Shown here: positions 7,697 through 16,775 of the stretch, one piece after another
Position numbering within the stretch: position 1 is the first letter of the stretch
Layout: each line of letters starts with the position of its first letter
NCBI GenBank assembly: GCA_964352375.1
Contig: CAYGSA010000001.1
Span: 62,001 to 126,000, forward strand
Source: UBA1672 sp964352375
GTDB taxonomy: Bacteria; Pseudomonadota; Alphaproteobacteria; Micavibrionales; Micavibrionaceae
DNA length: 64,000 nt
Direction of reading: 5' to 3'
Notes under the pieces: generated by a model
What the model saw: the letters and a program-made list of their open reading frames with translations, nothing else
Databases searched by the model: none
What the model was told of the DNA's origin: nothing
Made by a program: the position numbers and the translations under genes

Positions 7697-8638
7697 TCAA
7701 AAGCCTGCGGGTTTTATACTCTCGCCTTTATAAAAGCATAAAACCTTAAAGAGTTCACCCATTTGATCAGGTGCAATGAGACGCAGTAGGTCTGCACTGA
7801 CGTCTTTCTTTTTTGACAATGCGGCGGCGCGGTGTTTTATTCCTAGATTTAAAAGAAATTGTCTTTGTGTCGTTAGGTGGTTAGGGAGTTCTAATATGCG
7901 AGTTAGCGCATCAAAATCGACATGCGCAGTGAGATCGGCGTCTCCTGCGGTTTTTAGGGGATCGACATATTCGTGATTTTTAATCGCCTGGAGCGTATCT
8001 CCATGGTGTGATTTCAAATGCCCGTAATCTATGAACAAGGCTGCACCTGTTCTTTGCGTTAGATAGTTTTGGCATTGTTTTATAATGCTTAGACGTTCTG
8101 GGGCAACTTCGTATATTTCGTTTGATTGTGTTGCTTGTGGGAGAAGTATGAGGAGTTCGTCTTCGGCCTTTTCCCAATCGAATGATTCATCGAGCACTCT
8201 TCGTTTTTGCCAGCCTTTGTCGTTGCGTTTTATTTGCTCTATGGGGAGTGCATCTAAGAATTCATTTCCTATGATGATGCAGGGATTTTTTGATTGAATG
8301 TCGTTTAATGTGTTTACCCATATTGCTTGGGGCACGGCGGTTTTTTGCTTTTCTTTTAAGGTTGGGCTGTTTTCGATGAAATAGAAATTTATGGTGGTTT
8401 CTTTGGTGGTCACGCGAATAATATCAGCCATGAGAGTCCCTCTACCCGGGCCAAATTCGATGATATCAAGCTCTGGTTTTCCCATTTGCATCCAGAGGTC
8501 GACGATCCATATGCCAATCATTTCACCGAACATTTGGGATATCTCCGGGGCAGTTGTAAAGTCGCCCTCCACACCGAAAGGATCACGGGTGGCATAGTAT
8601 TGTTCTACCGAGCGCTTCATGAACGCGCCAAGGTTCAT
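7697..8638 (-). CDS. MidA/NDUFAF7-family SAM-dependent methyltransferase
   Basis: 313-residue class I methyltransferase homologous to mitochondrial NDUFAF7/MidA, which methylates an arginine of a complex I subunit. GDFTTAPEISQMFGEMIG is diagnostic, with the SAM loop in IEFGPGRGTLMADI near residue 60 and GNEFLDALPI further on. The N-terminus is 15-20 residues shorter than many relatives, yet the start is firm: the ATG overlaps the lgt stop as ATGA. The stop abuts pgeF. Bacterial substrate inferred from the family only. Confidence 0.9.
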   Translation of the reverse strand: MNLGAFMKRSVEQYYATRDPFGVEGDFTTAPEISQMFGEMIGIWIVDLWMQMGKPELDIIEFGPGRGTLMADIIRVTTKETTINFYFIENSPTLKEKQKTAVPQAIWVNTLNDIQSKNPCIIIGNEFLDALPIEQIKRNDKGWQKRRVLDESFDWEKAEDELLILLPQATQSNEIYEVAPERLSIIKQCQNYLTQRTGAALFIDYGHLKSHHGDTLQAIKNHEYVDPLKTAGDADLTAHVDFDALTRILELPNHLTTQRQFLLNLGIKHRAAALSKKKDVSADLLRLIAPDQMGELFKVLCFYKGESIKPAGF

Positions 8639-9423
8639 AGTTTACCGCGTGTGGAGAGCCTTACCAGAATTGCACCCATGATGATCATTGGAATGCACAA
8701 TATTTGCCCCATAGAGATAAAGCCAGCGATTAGGCCCAAATATTCGTCAGGTTCGCGGACAAACTCGACCAACATACGAAATAGGCCATAACCAATCAGG
8801 AAGACACCAGAGACTGTTCCTGTTTTGACGTTCGGAGAGCGCATAAGAAGCCAAAGCATTATAAAGAGGACTAGGCCTTCGAGAAAAGCTTCGTATAGCT
8901 GGCTTGGGTGGCGCGGCGCTATTCCAGCGTTTGGAAATATTATTCCAGACGTTGTCCCTGTTACGGTGCCGTATAACTCACCGTTTATATAGTTTGCAAT
9001 GCGCCCGAAGAACAAACCTATGGGGGCGGCGGCGCAGACTATATCTGAGAGTTTGAACACGTTTACGTCTTTTGATTTAGCGAATATAAGCATGGCAGCC
9101 ATGACACCGAGCACTCCACCATGGAATGACATCCCTCCCTTCCATATTTTGAGGGCTTCCAGAGGTTCGGAGAGATAATAGCTAGGTTGATAGAACAGCA
9201 CATACCCCAAACGTCCACCAACAATAACACCTACGACGGCCCATGTCAGGAAATTGTCAATGTCGTCTTTGTGGGGTCTGCCGCCTTTTTGAGCTGCTAA
9301 ACGTAGGCAATAGCGCCAGCCTAAGAGAAAACCTGCAAGATACGCCAGTGCGTACCAGCGGATGACGAGTGGGCCAAGCGAAAAAGCGATGGGGTCAATG
9401 CTGTTTAGATAATGTAAATCCAT
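8635..9423 (-). CDS. lgt: Prolipoprotein diacylglyceryl transferase
   Basis: 262 residues if started at ATG 9421-9423. An inner-membrane enzyme that moves diacylglycerol from phosphatidylglycerol to the lipobox cysteine of prolipoproteins. Seven hydrophobic segments are evident, with VIRWYALAYLAGF at the start, SFHGGVLG and the family signature GRIANYINGELYG. An upstream in-frame ATG (9471) would add 16 residues; the shorter form is preferred because DPIAFSLGPLVIRWY is the normal start, although its ribosome site (GAGGG, 12 bases away) is weak. It is first in lgt-midA-pgeF and divergent from the UbiK-like gene. Confidence 0.95.
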   Translation of the reverse strand: MDLHYLNSIDPIAFSLGPLVIRWYALAYLAGFLLGWRYCLRLAAQKGGRPHKDDIDNFLTWAVVGVIVGGRLGYVLFYQPSYYLSEPLEALKIWKGGMSFHGGVLGVMAAMLIFAKSKDVNVFKLSDIVCAAAPIGLFFGRIANYINGELYGTVTGTTSGIIFPNAGIAPRHPSQLYEAFLEGLVLFIMLWLLMRSPNVKTGTVSGVFLIGYGLFRMLVEFVREPDEYLGLIAGFISMGQILCIPMIIMGAILVRLSTRGKL

Positions 9424-9567
9424 GTTTGTTAAATACCCTCTTGGCACCACAAAAGAAACCCCCAATTTCATACACAGTTCTATGCCCCGAAAAATAGTGA
9501 ATCTGCTTGCGAGGGAGTTTTTTATCGTGTTAGTGATAAGCTATTCAAATTACATGAGGTTACCAAA

Positions 9568-9795
9568 GTGTCGCATAGAGAGCGCATTTTAGATGATGTT
9601 GCACGTATGGCTGGAGGAGCAGTTGGTGTTCTTTCGGATGCCAAAAAGCATGCGCAGGAAGCGGCTAAAGTTATTGCTCAGGACGCAGCACACTCTATTG
9701 ATCTTGTGCCGCGTGAAGATTACGAATCACTGGAAACACTTGTTCATGACCTTATGGAACGTGTTGCAGCCTTAGAGAAGAAAGATAACGCATAA
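9568..9795 (+). CDS. UbiK/BMFP-family accessory protein
   Basis: 75 residues. Small amphipathic N-terminal part, then a C-terminal coiled coil (about 52-72: ESLETLVHDLMERVAALEKK) typical of the BMFP/YqiC/UbiK family, trimeric membrane-associated accessory factors for ubiquinone synthesis. The start is GTG at 9568-9570, fixed by GAGGT seven bases upstream; no ATG is available near. It is followed by the YbjN gene with TAA directly before its ATG, and then proC, an order seen in many alphaproteobacteria. Confidence 0.85.
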   Translation: MSHRERILDDVARMAGGAVGVLSDAKKHAQEAAKVIAQDAAHSIDLVPREDYESLETLVHDLMERVAALEKKDNA

Positions 9796-10263
9796 ATGTT
9801 ACAAGATAACCCACTGGATAATGTAGAAGACTTGCTCAGTGATAATAACTGGGTGTATACACGCACTGGGCATGATGAACTTCATCTGGAAGTGCGCGGT
9901 ACGTCTTGTGATTATAATGTCATTTTCTTATGGCAGGATTCAATTAATGCGCTCCAGCTTGTCTGTGAGTATGATTTAGCCATTCACAAGAACAACATTA
10001 CGAACGCTTACGAAGCAATTACGAATATGAATACGGCGTTGCTGATCGGACATTTTGAATTTCGCCGTGAGAATCCTCATCCACGTTTTCGCCACAGCTG
10101 TTTGATGCAGCGTGAAGATAATAAAAATATTGAAGATTTTGTAGAGCTTTCTTTGATGCAGTGCGAACAGAGCCAGCCTGTTTTTCAAATGCTTTCCAAC
10201 GAGATGCCAGTTTCGTCTGACGTTTTGACTTTTGCGCTTATGGACACGCAAGGTGAGTCATAA
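9796..10263 (+). CDS. YbjN-domain protein
   Basis: 155 residues of the YbjN family (type III secretion chaperone-like fold). The central sheet-helix pattern and the segment AITNMNTALLIGHFEF are characteristic of the alphaproteobacterial group. Function in these bacteria is unproven; the E. coli relative affects motility and stress. It begins immediately after the UbiK-like stop and its own TAA directly precedes the proC ATG, so the three are co-transcribed and probably co-translated. Confidence 0.85.
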   Translation: MLQDNPLDNVEDLLSDNNWVYTRTGHDELHLEVRGTSCDYNVIFLWQDSINALQLVCEYDLAIHKNNITNAYEAITNMNTALLIGHFEFRRENPHPRFRHSCLMQREDNKNIEDFVELSLMQCEQSQPVFQMLSNEMPVSSDVLTFALMDTQGES

Positions 10264-11040
10264 ATGTATGCCGCTTTAATTGGATGCGGTAAAATGGGAG
10301 GCGCTATGGCGCGCGCTTGGCTTGATCAGGATGTTGTTACACGGCTTGATATTATTGACCCTGCGCCCTGCGGTATTGACGATACTCGCGTTATCCAGAC
10401 CGAGGCGCTCTCTAGGGACGGTCAAGATATACTTATTCTTGCGGTTAAGCCACAGATTATTCGTGACGTTCTGGATGATGTTTCTCTTTCTAAAGACACA
10501 CTTGTCCTTTCGATTGCGGCGGGGCAAAGCCTTTCTACTTTACAAAGGCTGCTGGGTGATCATCAGCCGATTGTGCGTTCTATGCCCAATACTCCCGCTG
10601 CGATTGGCAAGGGCGTTAGTGTTTCGGTTGCCAATGCATACGTTTCTGATGTGCAGCGCCAGACTGCCGAACGATTTATGGCAGCGTGCGGAGATCATCA
10701 TTGGATTGAGGATGAATCGTTGATGGATGGTGTAACCGCGCTTTCTGGTAGTGGCCCAGCCTATGTATTTTACCTTATAGAATCTTTGAGCAAAGCGGGA
10801 CAAGCCACTGGATTATCAGAAGATTTATCCATCGCTCTCGCCCGTCAAACGGTGATCGGAAGTGCCTCGTTGGCAGAAGCGGATTCCGGCACGCCCGTAT
10901 CCATTTTGCGTGAAAATGTCGCAAGTCCTCATGGCACAACTCAGGCTGGGCTTGATGTCCTTATGGATGGGCGCTTTGAAGATATTCTGACAGAAACAGT
11001 TCGTGCCGCGCAGAAGCGATCCATCGAGTTAAACGGCTAG
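10264..11040 (+). CDS. proC: Pyrroline-5-carboxylate reductase
   Basis: 258 residues. It reduces 1-pyrroline-5-carboxylate to proline with NAD(P)H. N-terminal Rossmann motif GCGKMGGAMA, the RSMPNTPAAIGKG segment, and the C-terminal dimer domain with ALSGSGPAYVFYLIESL and GTTQAGLDVL signatures are present. Length is typical. It is the third gene of the UbiK-like/YbjN/proC set. The final four bases, including the TAG, overlap the convergent MucR-type gene, so transcripts from both sides must meet here. Confidence 0.96.
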   Translation: MYAALIGCGKMGGAMARAWLDQDVVTRLDIIDPAPCGIDDTRVIQTEALSRDGQDILILAVKPQIIRDVLDDVSLSKDTLVLSIAAGQSLSTLQRLLGDHQPIVRSMPNTPAAIGKGVSVSVANAYVSDVQRQTAERFMAACGDHHWIEDESLMDGVTALSGSGPAYVFYLIESLSKAGQATGLSEDLSIALARQTVIGSASLAEADSGTPVSILRENVASPHGTTQAGLDVLMDGRFEDILTETVRAAQKRSIELNG

Positions 11041-11441
11041 TTATTGCGTGTTCCCAGACCAATATCTTTTGCGAGCTTGCTCCGTTTTTCGGCGTAGCTT
11101 GGGGCGACCATTGGGTAGTCTGCAGGCAAGCCCCAGCGTTCGCGGTATTGTTCTGGCGTCATGTTATAAGCTGTTTTAAGGTGGCGTTTTAACATTTTTA
11201 ATTTTTTACCATCTTCGAGACAAATCAAGTAATCATCTGTAATCGAGCGCTTAATTGGGACTGCTGGCTGCGGACGGTCTGCGATGTTTAAACTTTCTGA
11301 GCCTGCATTGAAGAAAGCCTTGTAAACACGATCAATGAGAGGCGTCAAATCATCCGCGCTCACCTGATTATTTGATACATATGATGAAACCACATCTGAT
11401 GTTAGTTCCATTATAACTTCACGGCTAATTTCTTCACTCAT
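11037..11441 (-). CDS. MucR/Ros-family transcriptional regulator with degenerate zinc site
   Basis: 134 residues. The C-terminal DNA-binding domain reads YLICLEDGKKLKMLKRHL, then TAYNMTPEQYRERWGLP and DYPMVAPSYAEKRSKLAK, the MucR/Ros pattern. The N-terminal half is the oligomerisation region. In Ros the zinc is held by Cys2-His2; here the second Cys is Asp and the last His position reads Ala-Tyr, so zinc binding is probably lost, as known for some rhizobial homologues. Such proteins are global AT-rich-DNA binders and repressors. It stands alone; the 120 bp upstream (11442-11564) show only AT-rich sequence that could hold its promoter. Confidence 0.92.
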   Translation of the reverse strand: MSEEISREVIMELTSDVVSSYVSNNQVSADDLTPLIDRVYKAFFNAGSESLNIADRPQPAVPIKRSITDDYLICLEDGKKLKMLKRHLKTAYNMTPEQYRERWGLPADYPMVAPSYAEKRSKLAKDIGLGTRNN

Positions 11442-11564
11442 TATTACTTTTCCTCAAACAATGATTTACTTTAAAACTATAATTAAAACAACTCAATTTA
11501 TTTGAATGTACATTACACATCTCCACTCTAATCTCAAGTCATGAAAGTGGATATTGCGTATTTT

Positions 11565-12212
11565 TTAAGGTTTGATTTTTCTAGGAGCGCGTTTGGGGGT
11601 TCCTATTTCAGGGCCGCGAAGATAGATTGGCGCTGTGCTGGTTTCATTTGGGTTTTCTTCATATTGTTGTATGGCTAATTCCGCGATGGCTTGGGGCGAT
11701 ATCATTTCTACATTTATAAAGCTCAATGTTTTTCTACTTGTGACTTCTCCTTGAAACCGTTGATTTGCGTTTCCTACTATTTTGCATTGTGCCCCCCCTA
11801 TTCGATCTACTATATTTTCTGCGTCGAGGCATGTTGGCTCTTCGTCAAAAATCTGGACATAGTAATCGTGCCGTTTGGTTTCGAGCAGCGTTACGCAGGG
11901 AGTCTCTATGTTTGCTGTTAATCTGACGGCTTTTAATGTTGCAACGCCAACGACAGGCTTGTTTAGAACCATGCTTAACGTCTTTGCACACATGAGGCCA
12001 ATACGCAGGCCGGCAAATGCTCCTGGGCCGCGTGTGACAGCGATGAGGTCTATCTCTTGATAGTAGCCTACGATTTCCTCAATCATGGGGACGAGTTGCT
12101 CTGCCTGTCCGCGTTCCATTTGGAGTGTTTTCTCAGCGAGCATGCCTTTTTTATAATCATATAAACCTACGACGCAGCCTTGCAAGGCCGTATCAATAGA
12201 CAAGACGCGCAT
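11565..12212 (-). CDS. tsaB: tRNA threonylcarbamoyladenosine synthesis protein TsaB
   Basis: 215 residues from ATG 12210-12212. It is an ASKHA-fold partner of TsaD in making t6A37 of ANN-decoding tRNAs. N-terminal RVLSIDTALQGCVVG, the AVTRGPGAFAGLRIGL motif and ATLKAV identify it; no active-site metal ligands as in TsaD, as expected. Longer in-frame starts exist inside nfu, but SIDTA must be near the N-terminus. It starts four bases after the nfu stop, so the two are co-transcribed. The C-terminus is basic (RAPRKIKP). Confidence 0.93.
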   Translation of the reverse strand: MRVLSIDTALQGCVVGLYDYKKGMLAEKTLQMERGQAEQLVPMIEEIVGYYQEIDLIAVTRGPGAFAGLRIGLMCAKTLSMVLNKPVVGVATLKAVRLTANIETPCVTLLETKRHDYYVQIFDEEPTCLDAENIVDRIGGAQCKIVGNANQRFQGEVTSRKTLSFINVEMISPQAIAELAIQQYEENPNETSTAPIYLRGPEIGTPKRAPRKIKP

Positions 12213-12216
12213 GGGG

Positions 12217-12777
12217 TTAGTATATCTCAGAGGGGCGAACCTCAAGTACTTCTGGAATATAATGCTTGAGCATGCTTTCAATGCCTGATTTGAGCGTCAT
12301 GGTCGAGCTTGGACAACCCGCACAGGCGCCTTGCATCTGAAGATATACAATCCCGCCTTCAAAGCGTTCAAAGACGATATCTCCGCCATCCATCGCGACC
12401 ATTGGGCGAACGCGTTCGTCGAGCAGCTCTTTGATTTGCGTAGTTATTTCATTGTCTTCCTCTTTTGGCTTTCGCGGGGCGGTGTTTATGTTTGTATCCA
12501 AAATTGGTTGATTTGTTGAGAGATGCTCCATCAACAATGCGAGGATCATCGGCTTTAACATTGACCAATCTGTGTCGTCAGCCTTGCTAACAGAAACGAA
12601 ATCACTTGCGAGAAATACCCGCTTTACGCCTGTTATTCCGAATAAGCGTTTGGCCAAAGGTGATTTTACGGCATCTGCTTCGGATGAAAAATCCATTGTA
12701 CCGCTTTCGAGAATTCCTTGCCCAGGCAAGAATTTTAATGTTGCCGGGTTCGGCGTTTCTTCTGTTTGGATAAACAT
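12217..12777 (-). CDS. NifU-family Fe-S cluster carrier (Nfu)
   Basis: 186 residues. The N-terminal Nfu domain starts MFIQTEETPNPATLKFLPG, the pattern of NFU1-like proteins; a linker (about 90-110) leads to the NifU C-terminal domain with VRPMVAMDGGDIVFE and the cluster-binding CAGC in QGACAGCPSSTMTL. It delivers 4Fe-4S clusters to apo-enzymes such as lipoate synthase or aconitase. It lies between usp (17 bp upstream) and tsaB (4 bp downstream) on the same strand, a frequent alphaproteobacterial arrangement. Confidence 0.94.
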   Translation of the reverse strand: MFIQTEETPNPATLKFLPGQGILESGTMDFSSEADAVKSPLAKRLFGITGVKRVFLASDFVSVSKADDTDWSMLKPMILALLMEHLSTNQPILDTNINTAPRKPKEEDNEITTQIKELLDERVRPMVAMDGGDIVFERFEGGIVYLQMQGACAGCPSSTMTLKSGIESMLKHYIPEVLEVRPSEIY

Positions 12778-12793
12778 TTTAATGCCCTCTATC

Positions 12794-13249
12794 TTAATCG
12801 TGTTCGCTGGGCACGATCATAAGGGGAACTTTCAAACGTTCAAGCCCTTTGCCTGAAAAATAAGACACTAGTGCCCCTGGCTTCGAAGTATTAGAGGCTT
12901 TGGCCAAAACCAATGCGGCAATGTTCGGATTTTCTTCTAGTGTTCTAAGGATGGTATCGCTACGATCTCCGTCTTCTATGCATACCATTGGAATTTTTTC
13001 TGTTTGCTCTATGACTCGCCCTGCACCATCCCATATGGTTTGTTCGGCACGGCTGCGAAGCTCCTTATTTATTTGTACTTCAATATTTTGCCAGTTTTGA
13101 ACGGGGCCTTTTTCGATGACGTACAACAGCGCGACGTAGCCATCTTCAGCATTTGCGAAATCAGCGGCGTAATCAATTGCACTTGTGCATTCCTCACTTC
13201 CATCGAGAACGACAAGAAAGATGCCTTTTCTGTTTTTATTTACGGTCAT
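12794..13249 (-). CDS. Universal stress protein (UspA family)
   Basis: 151 residues with the single alpha/beta Usp domain: LVVLDGSEECTSAIDYAADFA at the N-terminus and VLAKAS, then PLMIVPSEHD at the C-terminus. The usual G-x2-G-x9-G(S/T) nucleotide loop is not intact (ASNTSKPGALVSYFSGKG), so ATP binding is doubtful. Members help survival in stress or stasis. It starts about 16 bp after the TIGR02186 gene boundary and precedes nfu-tsaB. Confidence 0.88.
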   Translation of the reverse strand: MTVNKNRKGIFLVVLDGSEECTSAIDYAADFANAEDGYVALLYVIEKGPVQNWQNIEVQINKELRSRAEQTIWDGAGRVIEQTEKIPMVCIEDGDRSDTILRTLEENPNIAALVLAKASNTSKPGALVSYFSGKGLERLKVPLMIVPSEHD

Positions 13250-13265
13250 TCACACACCTCCTACT

Positions 13266-14000
13266 CTATGGCCTTACCTTTAACACACTCACCAGCCATC
13301 CAGCAAAAATAGCAAGGAAAATACATACCAGCGCGTATAGTGTACTATATTTGTGCGCGACGTCAAAAATAAAGGCATTCAGACCAACCTGCTCGACCTT
13401 AAACATACTAATATCATGCTGAATTATTTCACCATTTTGAAGAAGATAGCTGTGGATTTTGTAGTTTCCCGTTGGGGCTGCGGCAGGGACTTCGAAATGA
13501 ACGCGGAAGAACGTATTGCTTAAGAACTTTAGTTCAGCGCTTTTAGCAAAATATACAGCATCGCGACGTTTTTTATCCTTCAGGGCGTCTTGAAACGTTT
13601 TAAGCTCTGTTGGGTTTTTTGTTTTTACGGGGTTTTCATCAAATAATGCATCATAGCCTATTCCGTTTTTGCGTAAAATTACTTGTGTTGTCTCTTTGTT
13701 TTCATCAAGACTTGTCGCGTATTGGTAATAACCGGGCATACTTTTGAAATTTACAGAGCTTGCATTCACCCACGCTCCGAGAATACGGGCTTTCTTCCAT
13801 ATATCGATACTGACAGTTGGACCTTCGACAACAATAACAACATCGTGCTTTGGTTGCTTGCGACTCCCAAAGACCTCTATGGAAGAGCCCACAAACCCAA
13901 CAGTTACGTCTATCTTCTCACGAGCAGTTTGAGTGAAGAGCTCTTGTGATAGCGCCGGTTTTGAGATTATTAATATCAGCATCAGAAGCAACCTTGTCAT
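13266..14000 (-). CDS. TIGR02186-family membrane-anchored protein
   Basis: 244 residues. The signal peptide (1-18, ending in ALSQ) is followed by a periplasmic beta-rich domain with EKIDVTVGFVGSSIEVFG, VVIVVEGP and SVNFKSMPGYY, and a C-terminal membrane helix (about 217-240, YALVCIFLAIFAGWLVS). This matches the conserved TIGR02186 family, regularly encoded beside a TauE/SafE permease. Its ATG overlaps the TauE stop (ATGA), so the two are co-translated and probably form one transport system; substrate unknown. Confidence 0.85.
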   Translation of the reverse strand: MTRLLLMLILIISKPALSQELFTQTAREKIDVTVGFVGSSIEVFGSRKQPKHDVVIVVEGPTVSIDIWKKARILGAWVNASSVNFKSMPGYYQYATSLDENKETTQVILRKNGIGYDALFDENPVKTKNPTELKTFQDALKDKKRRDAVYFAKSAELKFLSNTFFRVHFEVPAAAPTGNYKIHSYLLQNGEIIQHDISMFKVEQVGLNAFIFDVAHKYSTLYALVCIFLAIFAGWLVSVLKVRP

Positions 14001-14908
14001 TTTATTATGACCTCATAAAGCTCTCCTGGGCTAAGGAAGAGCTGAATACCGAGTTTTGTGCAGACCGCCAGAACGATTAATGCCAAGATTACCCTTGCGC
14101 GGGCGCCGGTGACTTTTTGGGATGCGACCAACCCTGCACGTGCACCCAGAACGCCGCCTAATATTAAGAAGAATGCTAGTGTTATGTCTACGCTGTTGCT
14201 TACGGTCGAATGCATTATAGTTGCAAAGGCGCTGGTGAATATGATTTGAAACAGGGACGTACCTGCAACGAGCAATGGTGGCATACCGAGAATATAAATC
14301 ATTGCAGGTACGAGTAGAAAGCCTCCGCCCACACCCATTGTGACCACAAGAAAACCACTGACAAACCCTATAGTGCCTGGCACAAGAGCGCTCATATATA
14401 ACTTAGAGCGCGGGAAACGCATTTTCCATGGAAGCTTAGACATTAATGTTGGTGATTTTAGGCGGTTAAACTCTGATTTAACGGATTTCTTTTTAAGCAT
14501 GGTGAACATGCCTTCAAACAACATCATAATACCGATGGAGCCGAGTAGCACGATATAGAGCAGTGCAATGACCAGATCTATCTGACCCATATTTTTAATG
14601 AATTGGAAAAAGACCATTCCGATGATGGTGCCGAAAAATCCGCCTATCAGCATGATGGTTCCGATTAAGAAATCAACGTGACCACGCCGCCAATAGCCCA
14701 TGACACCGCTTGTGCCCGCGGCAATTAATTGACTCCCCTGTGTTCCAACGGCGACTGCGGATGGTATTCCCATGAACATCAAAAGAGGCGTTGTTAAAAA
14801 GCCCCCACCCACGCCAAAAATGCCTGATATAAAGCCTACGAATGCGCCCAGCATAAAGATAACCTCTATGGGCACGCTCATTTCAGCGATGGGTAGGTAT
14901 ATCTGCAT
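13997..14908 (-). CDS. TauE/SafE-family sulfite exporter-like permease
   Basis: 303 residues with about eight membrane helices and the duplicated TauE motifs: GFISGIFGVGGGFL in the first half and GFVSGFLVVTMGVGGGFL in the second. The family exports sulfite, sulfoacetate or other organosulfur anions. The start MQIYLPIAEMSV matches alphaproteobacterial relatives, so the first ATG is kept although its purine-rich site (AAGG) is unusually close. It is coupled to the TIGR02186 protein. The upstream 120 bp (14909-15032) show no clear element. Confidence 0.92.
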   Translation of the reverse strand: MQIYLPIAEMSVPIEVIFMLGAFVGFISGIFGVGGGFLTTPLLMFMGIPSAVAVGTQGSQLIAAGTSGVMGYWRRGHVDFLIGTIMLIGGFFGTIIGMVFFQFIKNMGQIDLVIALLYIVLLGSIGIMMLFEGMFTMLKKKSVKSEFNRLKSPTLMSKLPWKMRFPRSKLYMSALVPGTIGFVSGFLVVTMGVGGGFLLVPAMIYILGMPPLLVAGTSLFQIIFTSAFATIMHSTVSNSVDITLAFFLILGGVLGARAGLVASQKVTGARARVILALIVLAVCTKLGIQLFLSPGELYEVIIK

Positions 14909-15032
14909 CCTTATATGGACCCGCGTTTATTTTTGCCTGTTATAGCATGCGAGAAATTATGATGCAAAAAATTAAAATTTAAAGTGTTTCTAGTGACTTA
15001 GATCATTTTATACGCAAAAACGTGCATTTTTT

Positions 15033-15689
15033 CTAGAACTTGTAGTTTTCAAGCTCTGTCGGGCCTTTGACGTTTGTTGGCTTATCCGAAAGAAACCCAC
15101 GGTAGCTACCCTGAGGTGTTTTTTGGCGTTTGTCTGTGAAATCTAAAGACTTAACAATGCTCAGAAAAGCAGGACGCCATTTGTGATAGACTGTTTCCTC
15201 GGCAGAGCAATCAGCAGCATACATTTTGTTGCGGTATAGAGATACGAACATGACACCCTTTTTTCTAACGATCGGCCCTTCAGCCGTTTCGAAGCTTGCT
15301 TCTGCCATGCTTGCAAACCCAATCCCTAAACCAGCCTGATCACGGAACGTGTTTATTTCGATGTCGTTATATTCACCAAGATACGTTTTCCAAAATTCGT
15401 AACTATATGCCACGCGCTGAACATCGGTTTCGAATTTATTAGGATATATTGAGAAGCGACGGTCTTCACGAACACGGACGCGGCATTCCGCATATTCATT
15501 CGGGCCTGGACCTGCGATTGTTAACTTATCATCTGATTTTTGGTTGTTTATTATAGCCCAACTGTCAGGGAAGCTGATCGAGAATAAGTCATCTTTATCT
15601 TCTATATAGAAGATTTCTGCTTGCGCGGCTGGAACCAGCAATGCGCAGAACGTTGCGCCGAGAATAAGTGATTTTACTTTTGAAAACAT
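15033..15689 (-). CDS. Secreted protein of unknown function (PsbP/DcrB-like by pattern)
   Basis: 218 residues. A clear signal peptide (1-24, ALLVPAAQA) is followed by a mature domain starting EIFYIEDKDDLFSISFPDSW. The FSISFPDSW pattern, followed by alternating strands, resembles the Mog1/PsbP-like fold of small periplasmic proteins, but this is a visual guess. Two cysteines (ECRVRV and ADCSAE) could pair. The C-terminus is polar and probably extended. It sits alone between trpS and the TauE pair; no function is offered. Confidence 0.75.
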   Translation of the reverse strand: MFSKVKSLILGATFCALLVPAAQAEIFYIEDKDDLFSISFPDSWAIINNQKSDDKLTIAGPGPNEYAECRVRVREDRRFSIYPNKFETDVQRVAYSYEFWKTYLGEYNDIEINTFRDQAGLGIGFASMAEASFETAEGPIVRKKGVMFVSLYRNKMYAADCSAEETVYHKWRPAFLSIVKSLDFTDKRQKTPQGSYRGFLSDKPTNVKGPTELENYKF

Positions 15690-15767
15690 GATATACGCTA
15701 TCCCAATTCATTAACTCTGAGATTATTGTGCACCGTGGCGGTGCGAAATGCAAACATCTTTTTGATA

Positions 15768-16769
15768 TTACGTATAGAAACCCATGATGTCTTGCACATC
15801 TTTTAGGACGCCTGTTGCTATCTCACGGGCGTTTTCAGCGCCTTTTAAAAGGACACCATCAACATAATCAGGGTTTTTCATGAGATCATTCATCTTCTCG
15901 CTAATTGGCGCGAGATGTTCAACGGCAACTTCTGCAAGCGCTGGCTTGAACGCTCCGAATTGTTGGCCTGCATGTTGCTTAATAACCTCTTCCCGCGAGA
16001 TATTGGCGAGTGCGGCATAGAGGGTTACAAGGTTTATTGCTTCAGGTCTGCCTTCAAGATCTTTCAGATTGTCCGGTAGCGGGTCGGGATCTGTTTTTGC
16101 TTTCTTGATTTTCTTGAGAATCAAATCAGCATCGTCTGTAAGATTAATTCGTGTCATGTCAGAATCGGCAGACTTGCTCATTTTCTGTGTTCCATCGCGC
16201 AGGGACATCACGCGCGGTGCGGGGCCTGTGATGACGGGCTCGGGCTGTGGGAAGAATTCTTTTCCATAGCGCGTATTGAATGTTGAAGCCAAATCGCGGG
16301 TGAGTTCAAGATGTTGTTTTTGGTCTTCCCCCACAGGCACGTGCGTTGCCTTGTAGATTAAGATATCGGCAGCCATGAGGACTGGGTAGGCAAAAAGGCC
16401 GAGCCCTGCACGTTCCTTGTTTTTTCCAGCCTTGTCCTTGAATTGCGTCATGCGCTCTAGCTTGCCCATTTGCGCCATGGTGGCGAAGAGCCACATCAGC
16501 TGTGAGTGCTCTGGCACGTGGGATTGTACAAAGATGCTGGATTTAAGCGGGTCAATGCCCGCGGCGATGTAGGCCGCGGCGATTTCACGCGTTGCGGCGG
16601 CGAGCCCGCTTGGGTCGTAATCTAAGGTGATCGCGTGGAGGTCTACGACACCGTATAGGCGCTCGAAGTTTGGTTTTTCTTGAAAATCCACCCAGTTTTT
16701 GAGCGCGCCTAAGTAGTTCCCTAAGTGGAGCTGGCTGGTGGGTTGCATGCAAGAGAGAATGCGATTCAT
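15768..16769 (-). CDS. trpS: Tryptophanyl-tRNA synthetase
   Basis: 333 residues, class Ic, bacterial length. The HIGH-type motif is QPTSQLHLGNYLGAL near residue 10, and the KMSKS motif is KMSKSADSD near residue 198. GEDQKQHLELTRDLA (substrate-binding helix) is present. It charges tRNA-Trp in the cytoplasm. It starts six bases after the murJ stop, suggesting one transcript murJ-trpS, a pair found in other alphaproteobacteria. Confidence 0.97.
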   Translation of the reverse strand: MNRILSCMQPTSQLHLGNYLGALKNWVDFQEKPNFERLYGVVDLHAITLDYDPSGLAAATREIAAAYIAAGIDPLKSSIFVQSHVPEHSQLMWLFATMAQMGKLERMTQFKDKAGKNKERAGLGLFAYPVLMAADILIYKATHVPVGEDQKQHLELTRDLASTFNTRYGKEFFPQPEPVITGPAPRVMSLRDGTQKMSKSADSDMTRINLTDDADLILKKIKKAKTDPDPLPDNLKDLEGRPEAINLVTLYAALANISREEVIKQHAGQQFGAFKPALAEVAVEHLAPISEKMNDLMKNPDYVDGVLLKGAENAREIATGVLKDVQDIMGFYT

Positions 16770-16775
16770 GTGATT

